Positions 50,640 through 63,102 of a stretch of DNA of 64,000 bases are shown piece after piece. The notes below the pieces were generated by a model. It was not told where the DNA came from. It saw nothing but the letters and a program-made list of their open reading frames with translations, and made no database searches. Source of the DNA: Strongyloides papillosus (Eukaryota; Nematoda; Chromadorea; Rhabditida; Strongyloididae); contig SRSI01000017.1 in the NCBI GenBank assembly GCA_005656395.1, forward strand, positions 1 through 64,000. Direction: 5' to 3'. How positions within the stretch are numbered: the first letter of the stretch is position 1; each line of letters opens with the position of its first letter. Position numbers and translations under genes: made by a program.

Positions 50640-52645
50640 TAAATAAATGAAATATTTTTGATTGTAATAGCCATTTTATAACGTTTACATTTATTGAAAC
50701 CGTTTAGTTAATTAAAAAATTCACCTAATGAAAAGAATTTTACTTATATTCAAAAAGTGAAAAAAATGAACATTTAAATCGTTCCAAGTAACTATTTAAA
50801 TGACTCTCCATTATATTTTTAAAATTGGTAAAAACAATTTAATTCTATTCTTCTATTAACTACATATTTACCTTAATTTTACAAATATATAAATGAAAAA
50901 AAATCAAGAAAATTAATACCTAAAAATAACTTCTTTCGTTTTTAAGCAGCAAATTTCGTCATAATTTTTATATTTTATGCCAGACTTTGTTCCAAGTACT
51001 AACATTAGTTTTATTTTCTTTAAACAACTTTTCATAAAGTTATAACATTAAAAAATGTTAACTTATACAAAAAAAATAGTCATCATCTCCCATTACTTTA
51101 TTCATTTTTCACTTATTCTTTTAATATTAAGTTTCCCTCTATTCCATACTTGTAACTTACAAATGAGGCAAAAATAATAAAGTTTTATCAACTTTTAAAA
51201 GAGTTATTTTTAGAACAAAACTATGCAAAAATGTGTCTAAAAAGTGATATTTTCTAAAAATAATTTGATCAGTTATAGACAAAAAGTTTCGAGACTTACT
51301 TTCCCCTCTATGTTGAGAAAAAATACATCAAATGACTTTTTGACCATAAAAATTAATCAAGTTTGAAAAGAGTTATGTCTGGAACAAAATTGATTTTTAC
51401 AAAAGAAGTAGAAAAAAGCAAAAAAGATTATACTAAAATTAACATAAATCGTTTTTGAGATAAGTTATAAACTTCGCAATAGTTTTGCAATTTAATTTAG
51501 ACTTAAATCTATATAAAAGAAACTATATCTATTTAATTTTATAGAGATTCCATTAAGTAATAGCTACTTAACATTTTAATTTTTACCTAAAAAATAGGCA
51601 TCACTTATTAACCCATAACTTGGCCAATTTTGTATCAATACTAATGCCGTTGTGTTTCCTCTCTTATTCCATACTTGTACCTTTCAAATAAGTCATAAAC
51701 CATAAAATTTAATTAACTTTGAGAAGAATTATTTCTGGAACAAAACTATGAAAAAATGTGTTCATTAAAGTAATGTTTTCTAGAAATAATTTGGCCAGTT
51801 ATGGACCAAACGTTTTAAGACTTATTTTCCCCTAAGTTGAAGAAAAATACATGTAATGAATATTTGACCATAAAAATTGATAAAGTTTGAAAAGAGTTAT
51901 GCCTGGAACAAAATTGATTTTTACAATAAAAATGGAAAAAAGGGAAAAAATCAACATTCAAATTAATATAACATCTTTTATAGTTAAGCTATTATGGTGT
52001 TAACAAAACCTTATAAAATAATGATGAGTAACTTAAAAGGTTTTTATTAAAAGAACTAAAGATACAAAAAGACATGTTACATATATGATAGTTACTTTTG
52101 TGTCAAACATCATGTTTGACGCAGCAGCAATAAAATTCGTTAGACCCTTATTTTTTTAGTTAGACGTAGATCTATATAACAGATACTGTTTTATTTCATT
52201 TCATCAAGTTTTAACTAAGTTATAGCTTTTTAACTTTTAAACCACTTTTTTAAAATGGTCACTATTCTTTGAACCATAACTCGGTCACTCTTTATCACAA
52301 TTCCATACTAATGTGTTTCCGCACTATTCTGGAATTTGGCCTTTCAAATGGTATATAAACCATTGTATATTAAATATTTTAAAATAACGTTATTCCCTGG
52401 TCAAATCTATGCCAAAAAAGGGGTCAAAAAGGGTGTTTTTTAAGAATAACTTGGCCACATTTTTAGCCAAAAATTTTTAAAACTGATTCAACCTCTCTAG
52501 TTAGAAAAAAACACATCTTTTGGCTATTTACTCATGAAAATCGATTAAGTTTTTAGAAGAGTTATGAGAGAGACAAATTTTTTTTTATTTCTTTTTATTA
52601 TAGACATTTAAGTAATAGTTTAAAAATACATATTGAAAAATATTA
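50640..52645. repeat. Diverged copy of the palindrome's tandem-repeat block
   Basis: This segment aligns, in the same orientation, with 59860-61660 (right arm of the giant palindrome). It shares the start 'cattttataacgtttacatt' and ends near 'gttatgagagagacaaattt'. Inside, a unit of roughly 520-660 bp recurs, marked by 'gaaaagagttatgtctggaa' at about 51360 and 51890 and a decayed form near 52555. It stops where the palindrome arms pass into the 3' flank of the duplicated gene, so it lacks that gene. No coding sequence. Confidence 0.7.
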
Positions 52646-52899
52646 TTATATAAGGTGACTCTCTGATGGCTCTTCAGATATTGGTATATATAGCTCTACT
52701 TATTGTTAGATATATAAATATACAAATATCTAAATATAATATTTCTAAAATTAAAATAAATTAATTCTAAAATTTAAATATAACATCTTTTCTCATACTT
52801 CCTCAAATCAATGTTAGTTTAAAAAGGACCTAACTGATAATTTGGAGAAAGTTTTAAAAAAATTATTTTATAGTAATTGTAAAATTATAGTTTTTGGAT

Positions 52900-54430
52900 A
52901 ATAAAAATATCAATTGTCTCACACTTGTTTAACAGATGCAAACGTTATAATGTAACTGTTTTGTAGCCAAGTTACGTATCTCTATAATTTTTTAGGTTAC
53001 ATAAAAAATCTGGATTCTCTGCGGGGTTATGATTCTTTGAAATTAAGCTACAATTTTGACTTCAAATAAATAAAACTTTTTTATATTAAAAGATAATTAT
53101 TGCTGATGATTATGGAAATGTTAAAAATTTAAATATTCTTAAATTATAATTTTACTTATTATATTTGTATAAATACTGAATAGATAGTAAAAAAAATTTA
53201 TTTCTTATCTCTCCTTACTGACCTTTTCAATGAAAGACAAACTGGGAACACTTTAAGGAGAAGTATTTCAAACTCAACAGAAAAATCAACTGCTTTTCTT
53301 AATCTTTCTAAAATATCATAGCTATTATAGTCCATTAACTATGTTCAATTCTTTAATATACAAAAAATTTTGAATTATTCAGAAATTTTAATGTTATAAT
53401 TTTAAAAAAAGGTTTTGCAATATTCTGGTAAAGTAAATGATGCTCTATCCAGCAAATATAATATTATAAATTATGATTAAGTTTAAAGAAAGTTATGATT
53501 TGTCAAAAATCGTCATTCTTAGATTTTTGGTGACAATGTAAATTATAAATATCATGTTTTCTTAATCTTATACTGCTGAATATCATTATTATAAGTAATT
53601 ACACATGTTAATTAACATAATATTACTTATTCGTTTATATATTGTTAAAAACCGTAATATCTTTTTATTACTTATACTTTAAGAAAAATAATTTTTTCAA
53701 TATTTTTACATTATTTACCACCATTTTGCCGAGTTGTTACACTATAGTAACACTTTTTTATATTTTTTATGTATTGCATATTTAATTATATCTTCATACA
53801 CCTTTTGTTTAAAATACGAATAGATGATAAACAAAAATAAAAAAATATCGTGAACACTTTTGTTAATCAAACATTATCGATGTCAAAAAATTAAATAAAA
53901 TTGTATACTTCTTCTAATTGCTTGAAATATTGTAAAAATTGTCAATATTTGACTAATCATAACTTTTTAATTTAATGCAATAAATAATACTATCCAAATT
54001 CGATAGATATTTATTTACACTACTTGAATAATATTAGTTTATCTTTATGAATTATATTCTAAAAAATTCATTGTACAAAAACATCAAAAATTTGATAAAA
54101 TTCATAGTTATTTTTTAAATTAAAAAATTCGACATAGTTATTAAGATTATATGTTTACAATATTTTAGAAATGGGTGTAAAAGAAGTTGTTCTATCGTAA
54201 TCGATAACGGATATAAAAATATTTCTGTATATAAAAAAGTTACATTAATTCGAAGTTGAAAAATGTTTCTAAATACTGAATATCTAAAACTTTGCTCAAA
54301 ATCCAAATTTTTTTTAAATCTTTAAAACAATGCAACTATGTGTTTTGGCTACAAAAAAGTGAAAATACTACATTTGTTTTCTTAAAATAATCAAAATTAT
54401 GTTTGTGATTATCTGAAAAGCTTTACACGA
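52900..54430. repeat. Foldback family 2, copy C (about 1.5 kb)
   Basis: The halves are inverted around a centre near 53680. The left 'ctgttttgtagccaagttac' (about 52958) pairs with 'ggctacaaaaaagtgaaaat' (about 54349). 'ctggattctctgcggggtta' (53011) pairs with the block at about 54290-54310. The block 'tattctggtaaagtaaatg' (53422) also occurs in copies A and B in similar form ('tattctgatagagtaag', 'tattctaatagagtaaa'). It is the most diverged of the three copies, and the outer ends are not sharp. No gene. Confidence 0.6.
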
Positions 54431-54929
54431 GCTACTTTTTATTTTCATTTAATATATTAAACTATTTTGATTTTAAAAGGCTAGTAAAGATATAAAATGG
54501 CAAAAAAATTGTTTTTACATTTATTTTTTCTATGATCAAACTTACTAAAAAAAGAAAACAATAAAATATATCATTTGAATAGTAGATGTTGTTGAACAAA
54601 ATTTAAAATTGTTTTTGTGCAGAATTTGATAATAGATTTTATGATAACAAAAAATTTTAGAATGTCTGAAATCCAAAAAAATATAAAGTTCTACAAATCA
54701 TATACTGATTGTTATAAAAACCAATCTTTGATATTAAAAAAGAGAAGTAAAATGTAGATCTTAAATAAATTACTTAGAAATATTTTATTAACTTGATCTC
54801 ATTTTTTTTAATTTTATTCATATCCAAACTACTATTTAGTACGATCGTTAATTATTTTACACACTTGTTAAATTAATACTTGCAAGCTTAAATTTTATTG
54901 ATTTTTATACTTTATGTTTTGTTGCTTTT
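54430..54929. other. AT-rich flank left of the giant palindrome
   Basis: No feature is seen. It is unrelated to the sequence right of the other arm (62503 onward), which is a retrotransposon LTR. Confidence 0.5.
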
Positions 54930-57548
54930 TAATTGATCAAAAGCTTTAGTGTATATTCTAATTGATTCATCGTTTTTTTACTATAAAATTTTTCTAATTT
55001 GCATTAAAAATAATATCAATATTTAATTGTAATTATATTTATTGTTTTTTGATTTTTAAAATTTAAATATTTGTTTTATAATAATTTTACACAGTAATTT
55101 TTAGTATTTAAGGGGATTTTATTTTTAAAATATTAAAGTAAACTATTAAAAAATGAAAGTTTTAACAATATTTATAATATATATAAATATTTTACTATGT
55201 AATAGTTGTGGCTTTCTTAAGGACTGCACCCTTCAAGTTCAAGGAATGGTTAAGTGTTTATCAGATAGAAGAGGATCAGTTACATTGAGTATAATGACTA
55301 GTGAAAATGAAAGGGTTTTAGCAAGTAAAATAGGTGATTGTGATAAAAGAATTGCAGTTAATGCATCATTCATTGACAAAAATGTAGTACTTGGCGGAGG
55401 TAAATAAATGTATAACAAAATTTTTTATTTATTTATTTAATAGTTTATAAAGCTCGATTTAACCTTGATTTTCACGGCTTTTATACAAGAGGAATTCCAA
55501 CTGAATGTATAAATGGTATTCAAGAGAGAGGCAATCTTTTAGATTGTAATATTAGAGAAATCGATCCAAATAAGTTTACAACCCCGTCTGGCAGAAATTC
55601 TCCATATATATTATAATTACATCGGATATACCATACTAATAATTAAAAATTTTATATTTTTATTTTTGCTTTTTCGTTATGAGTAATAAAATTTATCATA
55701 CATATATGGTTTTAACATTACCAGAAAAGTGAAAATATAATGATGTTAGAAGAGTTAATATCAGCATTAAATAGAGTTATTCTTAAATAATAGATGCATT
55801 TTCTATAACAAAAAGAAATAAGAAAAAAAATTTGTCTTTAACATAACTCTCTTCAAAGTTAACCGATTTTAATAAATAAATAGCCAAAAGATGTGTTCTT
55901 TTCTAACTTAGGGGGGGGAGGGGAATAAGTCTTAAATGTTTTGGGTCATAATTAGCCATGTTATCTTTAAAAAACACTTTTTTTAAGAGCTTTTTTACAT
56001 GGTTTTGTTACTCGACTAACTCTTCTCAAAGTTAACGAGATAAATTTCTTTATATCTTAATCGAAAGATATTATTTCAGAATAGTGCGAAAGCTTAATGA
56101 TATTGGATTTATAATTAGCCGAGTTATGGCCTAAAGAGTGGTGACCATTTTGAAAAAACATCTTAAAAGTTAAATACTCATAACTCAGTCATAATTTGAT
56201 GAAAACAGATATAGTAGTACATTTTTCTAGATCTATGTATAACTTAAAAAATAAGGATCTAACGAAGTTTTTAGCTTAACTACGAAAGAAGTTATATTAA
56301 TTTCGATTTTTTTGCCTTTTCCATTTTTATTGTAAAAATCAATTTTTTCCAGATATAACTCTCTCTAAACTTGATCAATTTTTATGACCAAATAGTCATT
56401 TGATGTATTTTTTTTCAACTTAGTGAGGAAAATGGGTCTTAAAACTTTTGGTCTATAAGTGGTCAAGTTATATTTATAAAATACTATTTTTCTGGACAAT
56501 TTTCTGCATAGTTTTGTCTTTCAGATAACTTTTGTAAAAGTGAACGGGTTTTTTTGATTTTTAACTCATTTGAAATGTAAAAGTCAGGAATAAGGGAGAA
56601 ACTTAATAGAATTTAGATTAATAAAGAATTAGCAAAGTTATGGGTCAATAAGTGATGACCATTTTTTTCGTAAAAATCAAAAAGTTATATAGATATTACC
56701 TTATTAAAACTTCATAAAACTAAGTTGATATGGTTTTTTATATAGATTTAAGTCAAACTTAAAAAATGAGACTATTGCGAAATTTATAGCTTATATACGA
56801 AACGATTTATGCCAATTTTAGTTTAATTTTTTTCTCTTTTTTCTATTTCTTTTGTAAAAGTCAATTTTGTTCTAGACATAACTCTTTTCAAACTTGATCA
56901 ATTTTTATGGTCAAATAGTCATTTGATGTATTTTTTTTCAACTTAAGAGGGAAAATAAATCTCGAAACTTTTGACTGTAATTGGCCAATTTATTTTTAGA
57001 AAACATCACTTTTTAGACACATTTTGCATAGTTTTGTTCCAAAAATAACTCTTTAAAAGATTAATTTAACTCTGTGATTTATAACTCATTTTTAAGGTAC
57101 AAGTATGGAAAAGAGGGAAATTTAATAATAAAATGATCAACAAAAAATTAGTAAAGTTATGAATTAAAATGTGACAACCATTTTTTTAGTAGAAATAAAA
57201 TTTTTTAAATATTATAACTTTATAAGAAGTTGTTTAAAATGAATAAAATTAAATGTAGTATATAAATCAAAGTCTGATTTTTAATATATAACCATAGGAA
57301 AGTTTGTAGCTTAAAAACGAAAAAGTTTTTTTAGGTATTAATTTTTTTGTTTTTTCTCATTTACATATTTGTAAAATTAAGTTCAATGTGTAGTTAATAG
57401 AGCAATGATATCAAATTGTTTATACCAATTTCAAACATATAGTGAAAAGTCACCTAAATAGTTACTTGGATTGTTTCAAATATCCATTTTTAATCATCTT
57501 TTGGATATAAATAAAATTCTTTTTGTTGGGTAAATTTTTTATTTAACT
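54930..57548 (+). repeat. Left arm of giant palindrome (2.62 kb)
   Basis: Every block I compared in this arm is the exact reverse complement of 59884-62502, with paired positions summing to 117432. That includes the gene, its flanks, homopolymer runs and the tandem-repeat section. The outer edge is sharp (54930 pairs with 62502; 54929 does not match). The inner edge fades between 57530 and 57548. Composition: gene segment 54930-55770, then tandem units of about 520 bp to 57548. The arms are separated by 2.3 kb of unique sequence. Confidence 0.85.
55153..55616 (+). CDS. Small secreted protein, palindrome copy 1 (139 aa)
   Basis: Two exons (55153-55399 and 55444-55616) with a 44-nt GTAAAT..AATAG intron give 140 codons including the stop. 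Residues 1 to about 18 are a signal peptide (MKVLTIFIIYINILLCNS). The mature part starts CGFLKDCTLQVQGMVKCLSD and continues with beta-strand-like segments (GSVTLSIMTSE, KRIAVNASFI, YKARFNLDFHGF). It has six Cys after the signal peptide, pairable as three disulfides. The 'VxGxVxC…VxLxI' opening recalls TTL-type proteins, but the diagnostic later blocks are absent, so I leave it as a possible distant relative. It is present as an identical inverted copy at 61816-62279. Function unknown. Confidence 0.7.
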
Positions 57549-58735
57549 ACACACAAAAAAAATGGGAAGCATTTTTGTGTAAAATGTAATATATTTTTCC
57601 CATCTATTAAAATTTGAATTTTCTTGATTTGCGACTAATTTTATCGCATTCATTTCGTACTTAAAAATTAAAGCAATAATTAAGTAGTTATTAAAATAAG
57701 TTCCAATTTTTCACAATATTACTGTTATTTTAAAACATTGATTGTCTTCTACAATACTTTTTTAAATATAAGATTAGAATTTAATTTTGCGTAAGATTAT
57801 AAATGCTTTTATAAAAAGCAATCCTGAACATACCAAAAAATTTTTATTAATAAGTTTAAATTGTTAATAATTACACTTTTTACTATAAAATTACACTCTT
57901 CTGAAGGGCGAAAAATTTTTCTAATGACTTTTAATGGAGCTATTTAAAAAATTAAATCTATGAAAAGCTATAATATTATATAGATTTTTATCTATAGTAA
58001 AAAATATCTTCTACATATTTAAAGTTAATATATGAACAGTAAAACAGTAAAGGTTAAAAATAAACTGTTCTTGTCACGCTATTTTGAAAAGTCATCAAAA
58101 ACTAACATATATATAACCGTTTTGTCACCGAAATTTTATTTAGTTTAGTTTAAAGTTAATTATCCATTGCTGTGTGTTTATTTAAAATTAATTAATTAGT
58201 TTAGTTCTAGGAACACATATAAGATTCTAGTAACGACTATAAGGAGTTAGTAAAAATAATAAATTTTGTATAATAGTAAGTAAACGGCAATGCGATTTTA
58301 AATAAATAAAATTTAGGTGGCCACTATTGTTTGTGTAATTTTATTTTTATAATAAAGGCTTCTACTAATTGTGTTTATCGCACCACTAAAACTTCTTAAA
58401 ATTTTTACTGAACAAATACTGAAATAATATTTTTAATTATTAATGTTTTGTGAGGTTAAATAATAATTTTTGGCTTTTTGTTATTACTATTACGAAATTT
58501 TTATATTTATTGTTGCCAGTAAATTGTTTAGGACAATGATTTGTGTTAAAACTTTACAACGTTACACGAAATTGACTTTTACTAACGTATTTCATGTATA
58601 TTAAAAAAACTTAGATACTACGATTAGCATTATATCAAAAACTGTTATATAATAAGTATTTATTTATATAATATATAAAAGAATCGAAGTAAAAATAGGT
58701 AAAAAAAATGACAAATAATCATATATCATCATATA

Positions 58736-58952
58736 TACAGGGTGGGCCAAAATATGCATCACAGTCGCAATCAAATTTTCCCAATAAAAACTTTGTAATG
58801 TATAGTAATGTCTTTCAATTATGATTAAAAAATACTTTTATCTTTTAATCTTTGGCAACATGATTTACTTTGTATTAACAAAAGAGAATGAATTGTAGAC
58901 AAAATTATGTAGTTTGAATACAACTGTGATGCATATTTTGGCCCACCCTGTA
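58736..58952. mobile_element. Tc1/mariner-type MITE, 213 bp plus TA duplication
   Basis: The terminal inverted repeats are near-perfect for about 28 bp: CAGGGTGGGCCAAAATATGC… at 58738 and …GCATATTTTGGCCCACCCTG ending at 58950. They are flanked by TA on both sides, the target duplication of Tc1/mariner elements. The 'CAGGGTGGGCCAAAA' terminus is typical of that superfamily. The 150-bp interior has no transposase, so it is non-autonomous and would depend on a transposase elsewhere. The near-perfect ends suggest recent activity. Confidence 0.85.
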
Positions 58953-59275
58953 TAGTCATATATACAATGAATATAGCTAAAGAATGACATGTTATGTCAC
59001 AAAAACATTAAGATTTAATAAAAGTTACATTACTTAAAATTGTGAACATGGAATGCTGTGTCAGACCAAATGTATGTATATCACTACCCAGGATATGTAA
59101 GAAACTATCATTATGAACACGCCTTTCACCTTGAAGAATATATAAGGAAAGGAAGGAGAATATTTAATATCATAATTACATTATAACATATATATCTTTA
59201 CTTTTATAATATTACTATTTCCCTTTGCTTAAGTAAACTTTTAAAAAAAGTTTCGTGTTATATATTATAAAAGCC

Positions 59276-59296
59276 CGGGAGCCTTTACGGCTCCCG
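59276..59296. other. GC-rich perfect hairpin
   Basis: Eight base pairs (CGGGAGCC / GGCTCCCG) enclose a TTTAC loop, within otherwise AT-rich DNA. A TATATTATAAAA lies about 15 bases upstream. It may be part of a structured RNA or a mobile-element relic. No family is recognised. Confidence 0.4.
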
Positions 59297-59667
59297 AAGA
59301 ATCCACCAGGATTACAGAATATAAAGCATATGTAATTTTGTAAAAAAAACAGCAAACTTCTGCGACAATCAAATAATCTTCATCGTTTAAAACATTTTTG
59401 CTGTCGCTCGATAATTTTAAAATTTGAATAAATGTTGATTTTTTAAATAGGTGGAAATTTTTTTTGCATTTTAGATAGATTTGTCAAAATTTTTCCCATT
59501 CTTTTTTTCTGTGTAAACAATTACAATGAATGTAAACGTTATAAAATGACTCTCATTTTCAGAAATATTTGATATATTAATACAATATAACAATGTATTT
59601 CCCACTATTTTATTTCTCCAGAAATATGTAATTCAATGTATAAATTTTTTTATACACACCACCCTTA

Positions 59668-59686
59668 GACCCGCCTTCGGCAGGTC
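59668..59686. other. GC-rich hairpin with TTC loop
   Basis: GACCCGCC pairs with GGCAGGTC with one C-A mismatch around a TTC loop, next to a partial repeat of the right side (GCAGGTC, then AGCAGGTCC). It is isolated in AT-rich sequence; function unknown. Confidence 0.35.
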
Positions 59687-59883
59687 AGAGCAGGTCCACA
59701 GAACATATTTTTTAATAAAGAATTTTTATACAAAATCATTACTCGAAGTAATTGTATAAAAAAATTGTTTTATTGAATTATATATTTATAAGAAGTAGAA
59801 CAACCGGAAAACATTGATATAATATACAAATATTTCTGATTGTGAAAATCATTTTATAACGTCTACATTTATTGAAACCGTTT

Positions 59884-62502
59884 TGTTAAGTGAAAAATTT
59901 ACTCAACAAAAAGAATTTTATTTATATCCAAAAGATGATTAAAAATGGATATTTGAAACAATCCAAGTAACTATTTAGGTGACTTTTCACTATATGTTTG
60001 AAATTGGTATAAACAATTTGATATCATTGCTCTATTAACTACACATTGAACTTAATTTTACAAATATGTAAATGAGAAAAAACAAAAAAATTAATACCTA
60101 AAAAAACTTTTTCGTTTTTAAGCTACAAACTTTCCTATGGTTATATATTAAAAATCAGACTTTGATTTATATACTACATTTAATTTTATTCATTTTAAAC
60201 AACTTCTTATAAAGTTATAATATTTAAAAAATTTTATTTCTACTAAAAAAATGGTTGTCACATTTTAATTCATAACTTTACTAATTTTTTGTTGATCATT
60301 TTATTATTAAATTTCCCTCTTTTCCATACTTGTACCTTAAAAATGAGTTATAAATCACAGAGTTAAATTAATCTTTTAAAGAGTTATTTTTGGAACAAAA
60401 CTATGCAAAATGTGTCTAAAAAGTGATGTTTTCTAAAAATAAATTGGCCAATTACAGTCAAAAGTTTCGAGATTTATTTTCCCTCTTAAGTTGAAAAAAA
60501 ATACATCAAATGACTATTTGACCATAAAAATTGATCAAGTTTGAAAAGAGTTATGTCTAGAACAAAATTGACTTTTACAAAAGAAATAGAAAAAAGAGAA
60601 AAAAATTAAACTAAAATTGGCATAAATCGTTTCGTATATAAGCTATAAATTTCGCAATAGTCTCATTTTTTAAGTTTGACTTAAATCTATATAAAAAACC
60701 ATATCAACTTAGTTTTATGAAGTTTTAATAAGGTAATATCTATATAACTTTTTGATTTTTACGAAAAAAATGGTCATCACTTATTGACCCATAACTTTGC
60801 TAATTCTTTATTAATCTAAATTCTATTAAGTTTCTCCCTTATTCCTGACTTTTACATTTCAAATGAGTTAAAAATCAAAAAAACCCGTTCACTTTTACAA
60901 AAGTTATCTGAAAGACAAAACTATGCAGAAAATTGTCCAGAAAAATAGTATTTTATAAATATAACTTGACCACTTATAGACCAAAAGTTTTAAGACCCAT
61001 TTTCCTCACTAAGTTGAAAAAAAATACATCAAATGACTATTTGGTCATAAAAATTGATCAAGTTTAGAGAGAGTTATATCTGGAAAAAATTGATTTTTAC
61101 AATAAAAATGGAAAAGGCAAAAAAATCGAAATTAATATAACTTCTTTCGTAGTTAAGCTAAAAACTTCGTTAGATCCTTATTTTTTAAGTTATACATAGA
61201 TCTAGAAAAATGTACTACTATATCTGTTTTCATCAAATTATGACTGAGTTATGAGTATTTAACTTTTAAGATGTTTTTTCAAAATGGTCACCACTCTTTA
61301 GGCCATAACTCGGCTAATTATAAATCCAATATCATTAAGCTTTCGCACTATTCTGAAATAATATCTTTCGATTAAGATATAAAGAAATTTATCTCGTTAA
61401 CTTTGAGAAGAGTTAGTCGAGTAACAAAACCATGTAAAAAAGCTCTTAAAAAAAGTGTTTTTTAAAGATAACATGGCTAATTATGATCCAAAACATTTAA
61501 GACTTATTCCCCTCCCCCCCCTAAGTTAGAAAAGAACACATCTTTTGGCTATTTATTTATTAAAATCGGTTAACTTTGAAGAGAGTTATGTTAAAGACAA
61601 ATTTTTTTTCTTATTTCTTTTTGTTATAGAAAATGCATCTATTATTTAAGAATAACTCTATTTAATGCTGATATTAACTCTTCTAACATCATTATATTTT
61701 CACTTTTCTGGTAATGTTAAAACCATATATGTATGATAAATTTTATTACTCATAACGAAAAAGCAAAAATAAAAATATAAAATTTTTAATTATTAGTATG
61801 GTATATCCGATGTAATTATAATATATATGGAGAATTTCTGCCAGACGGGGTTGTAAACTTATTTGGATCGATTTCTCTAATATTACAATCTAAAAGATTG
61901 CCTCTCTCTTGAATACCATTTATACATTCAGTTGGAATTCCTCTTGTATAAAAGCCGTGAAAATCAAGGTTAAATCGAGCTTTATAAACTATTAAATAAA
62001 TAAATAAAAAATTTTGTTATACATTTATTTACCTCCGCCAAGTACTACATTTTTGTCAATGAATGATGCATTAACTGCAATTCTTTTATCACAATCACCT
62101 ATTTTACTTGCTAAAACCCTTTCATTTTCACTAGTCATTATACTCAATGTAACTGATCCTCTTCTATCTGATAAACACTTAACCATTCCTTGAACTTGAA
62201 GGGTGCAGTCCTTAAGAAAGCCACAACTATTACATAGTAAAATATTTATATATATTATAAATATTGTTAAAACTTTCATTTTTTAATAGTTTACTTTAAT
62301 ATTTTAAAAATAAAATCCCCTTAAATACTAAAAATTACTGTGTAAAATTATTATAAAACAAATATTTAAATTTTAAAAATCAAAAAACAATAAATATAAT
62401 TACAATTAAATATTGATATTATTTTTAATGCAAATTAGAAAAATTTTATAGTAAAAAAACGATGAATCAATTAGAATATACACTAAAGCTTTTGATCAAT
62501 TA
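59884..62502 (-). repeat. Right arm of giant palindrome (2.62 kb)
   Basis: Reverse complement of 54930-57548; I found no difference in the blocks compared outside the inner edge. It ends abruptly at 62502, where the retrotransposon LTR begins. The G8-A-G4 run of the left arm (about 55911) is mirrored here as C4-T-C8 (about 61509) with the same length. Confidence 0.85.
61816..62279 (-). CDS. Small secreted protein, palindrome copy 2 (139 aa)
   Basis: This is the mirror image of the gene at 55153-55616. The exons are 62279-62033 and 61988-61816 and the intron is 61989-62032. The first-exon translation is identical to copy 1 over its full length, and the second exon and intron match base for base where compared. 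Both copies are intact, and each is transcribed toward the palindrome loop. The signal peptide, cysteines and absence of a recognised family are as for copy 1. Identity of even the intron implies very recent duplication, ongoing gene conversion between the arms, or an assembly artefact. Confidence 0.7.
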
Positions 62503-63081
62503 GTAAGAATATAGCCTTTATCGAATGTTCTCATTTGTACTTTACTCTTTGTACCTAAGGCTCTTCTATTTCTCATCTATTTTCTCTCATAGAACTATCT
62601 AGATCATGGGAAAAACATTATCCCAAAACTAACTCTTTGTTTTGTATTTCTAGAAGATTCTTTTTTATATATATATAGTACAGATCTGTCATTTTATTTC
62701 ATTTATACTTTTTGTCATCTTTAGATATTTCATCATTTTAGTATATTATTAAGTTACCTAATTATTGTATATTTTAGGGTTAAACTACATTTCTGAAATC
62801 TGATATTTTTCTGGTGATAAGTTATCACAGATCTGTTTTAGTCAACTGTAAGCTTTAGTTAATTATATTTATTGTATTATCTCTTGTATATTCTAGAAGG
62901 CCTTAGTTGAATCCGTCACTTAGTTGAATCCGTCACCTAGTTGATGTCTGATACTTTAGTTAATTAAGTCTGTTAATTAAATAATTCTGTTTATTGTAAT
63001 CTGTTTAATTTTGTGGTTTAAATAAAAGGTGTCTTTTGAGCGGTGCAGCACTCCAACAAAAACTATCTCTATAATTTTTAC
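62503..63081 (+). mobile_element. Probable 5' LTR of a retrotransposon
   Basis: The segment starts GTAAGAATATA exactly at the palindrome edge and ends TATAATTTTTAC, giving imperfect inverted ends (GT..AC, not the usual TG..CA). It contains an AATAAA at about 63021 and a 17-bp direct repeat (ttagttgaatccgtcac) around 62902-62936. It is followed at once by TGGACCTGTGG (63082-63092), which fits a tRNA primer-binding site since such sites begin TGG. The intact gag then starts at 63103. The 3' LTR is outside the window, so the ends are inferred. Confidence 0.55.
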
Positions 63082-63102
63082 TGGACCTGTGGATAGTGTT
63101 GC

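Larger units (their letters stand above)
57549..59883. other. Loop of the giant palindrome
   Basis: This is unique sequence between the arms, with no open frame of note. It holds a mariner-type MITE (58736-58952) and two short GC-rich hairpins (59276-59296 and 59668-59686). Both stand out against the AT-rich background. No coding gene is recognised. Confidence 0.6.
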
